Source: Todiramphus chloris collaris (lineage: Eukaryota > Chordata > Aves > Coraciiformes > Alcedinidae). Taken from it: a stretch of 64,000 nucleotides of DNA. This document shows positions 63,318 to 64,000 of this stretch, one piece after another (position 1 is the stretch's first letter; the number at the start of each line of letters is the position of its first letter). Where the stretch lies: assembly GCA_025345505.1 (NCBI GenBank), contig JANVCC010000018.1, positions 59,447,820 through 59,511,819 on the forward strand. Direction: 5' to 3'. The notes beneath the pieces were generated by a model. It worked only from the letters and a program-made list of their open reading frames with translations. It ran no database searches and had not been told where the DNA came from. The position numbers were made by a program, and so were the translations under genes.

Positions 63318-64000
63318 CTGAAACACAAGATTTAGGAAGTTCACAGTTCTGAAGTTCATCAACACTAGCTTCAGGTAATCACAGATGACAGCAAACACTT
63401 AAGAAATAAAGATCAGACCAGTGGATATGACTTTCTGAAAGAGTGAAGGATTAGGTAACTGGCATATGCTAAGGCCTTGGCACTTAGCATTCATATTATC
63501 CCAGATCCTCAGGGATCCTCCATGGATTTAAGGGGAGTCTTATTAAGAGTCTTGTCTGTTTTTGTAAAATAGCAGCAGAAGTGCCCAGTTATAATCCTAT
63601 TTTCGGGAAAATTATATATGTAGACCAAGTATACACATGATTCTTGCTCCAAAACTCATCCAGGGCTACTTTGGATAGCTTTCCCCAGGCTAATTTATCC
63701 TGCCAACTTCAATAGAAATACTTGCCAAATGAGGAAAAGAAGGTTTTCCACATCACAATAACAACTATTTATCTGCCAAGCCTGGGAGTAGAGGAGTGGC
63801 AGGCAGAGACTTAACTACACACATGACAGATATGTATGGGAAAGGCTGAACACTCACCTTCTCAAGTACACACAATTAACTTTTTTCTGTCTTGACAAAC
63901 TGATCTACAGTTTGGTAGCACCTTTATCCCCTGTGCCTAACCAAATACAAATCTCACCATGACAATCAAGTGGAAGTTACAATATTGAAGAGTGTAGCCA
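63318..64000 (-). other. MOXD1: Partial MOXD1 intron at window edge
   Basis: Sequence upstream of the [10 protein letters not shown] exon in the gene. No further exon with fitting splice sites was recognised before the window ends, so the next exon must lie outside. Confidence 0.7.

Overview
This looks like a stretch of a bird nuclear genome. It carries many CR1 retrotransposon fragments ending in the ATTCTATG-type 3' repeat, solo LTRs with the TGTCCTGGTTTG and GGTTAAACCAC ends I associate with neoavian (possibly passerine) endogenous retroviruses, AT-rich non-coding DNA, and widely spaced exons. Nothing bacterial, phage-like or CRISPR-like is present.

The only gene I can support is MOXD1 (monooxygenase, DBH-like 1) on the minus strand at the right end. 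Four consecutive coding exons are readable, at 63317-63258, 61251-61109, 57702-57534 and 52588-52424. They are in frame with each other and end in a TAA stop, followed by a 3' UTR with several AATAAA signals. They encode the end of the copper type II monooxygenase C-terminal domain, including the EMC motif with the CuM methionine, and the hydrophobic C-terminal tail. The earlier exons lie beyond position 64000. One of the introns uses a GC-AG splice pair.

Positions 1 to about 52.1 kb contain no protein-coding exon that I recognise. From vertebrate synteny as I know it, the flank beyond the MOXD1 3' end leads towards CCN2 (CTGF), so this is probably the CCN2-MOXD1 intergenic desert, where regulatory DNA would be expected. 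What I can name there is mainly repeats: CR1 copies near 11.5, 14.6, 14.9, 24.0, 25.8, 28.2, 34.6, 40.4 and 40.7 kb; two solo LTRs of one family in opposite orientation at 12.5-13.3 kb and 48.7-49.4 kb; another LTR at 27.0-27.5 kb abutting an internally deleted CR1; a CCACA/CCATG array at 0.9 kb; a (CT)n run at 14.2 kb; and small tandem duplications at 14.4 and 36.4 kb. A GC-richer patch at 40.9-41.2 kb ends in a good CTCF-like motif.

The last MOXD1 intron holds a 2.2-kb dead CR1 in antisense orientation and a small CR1 tail. I found no convincing undescribed system. The best leads are the GC-AG intron, the CTCF-like site, the short perfect inverted repeats and the direct repeat flanking a CR1 tail at 40.4 kb.
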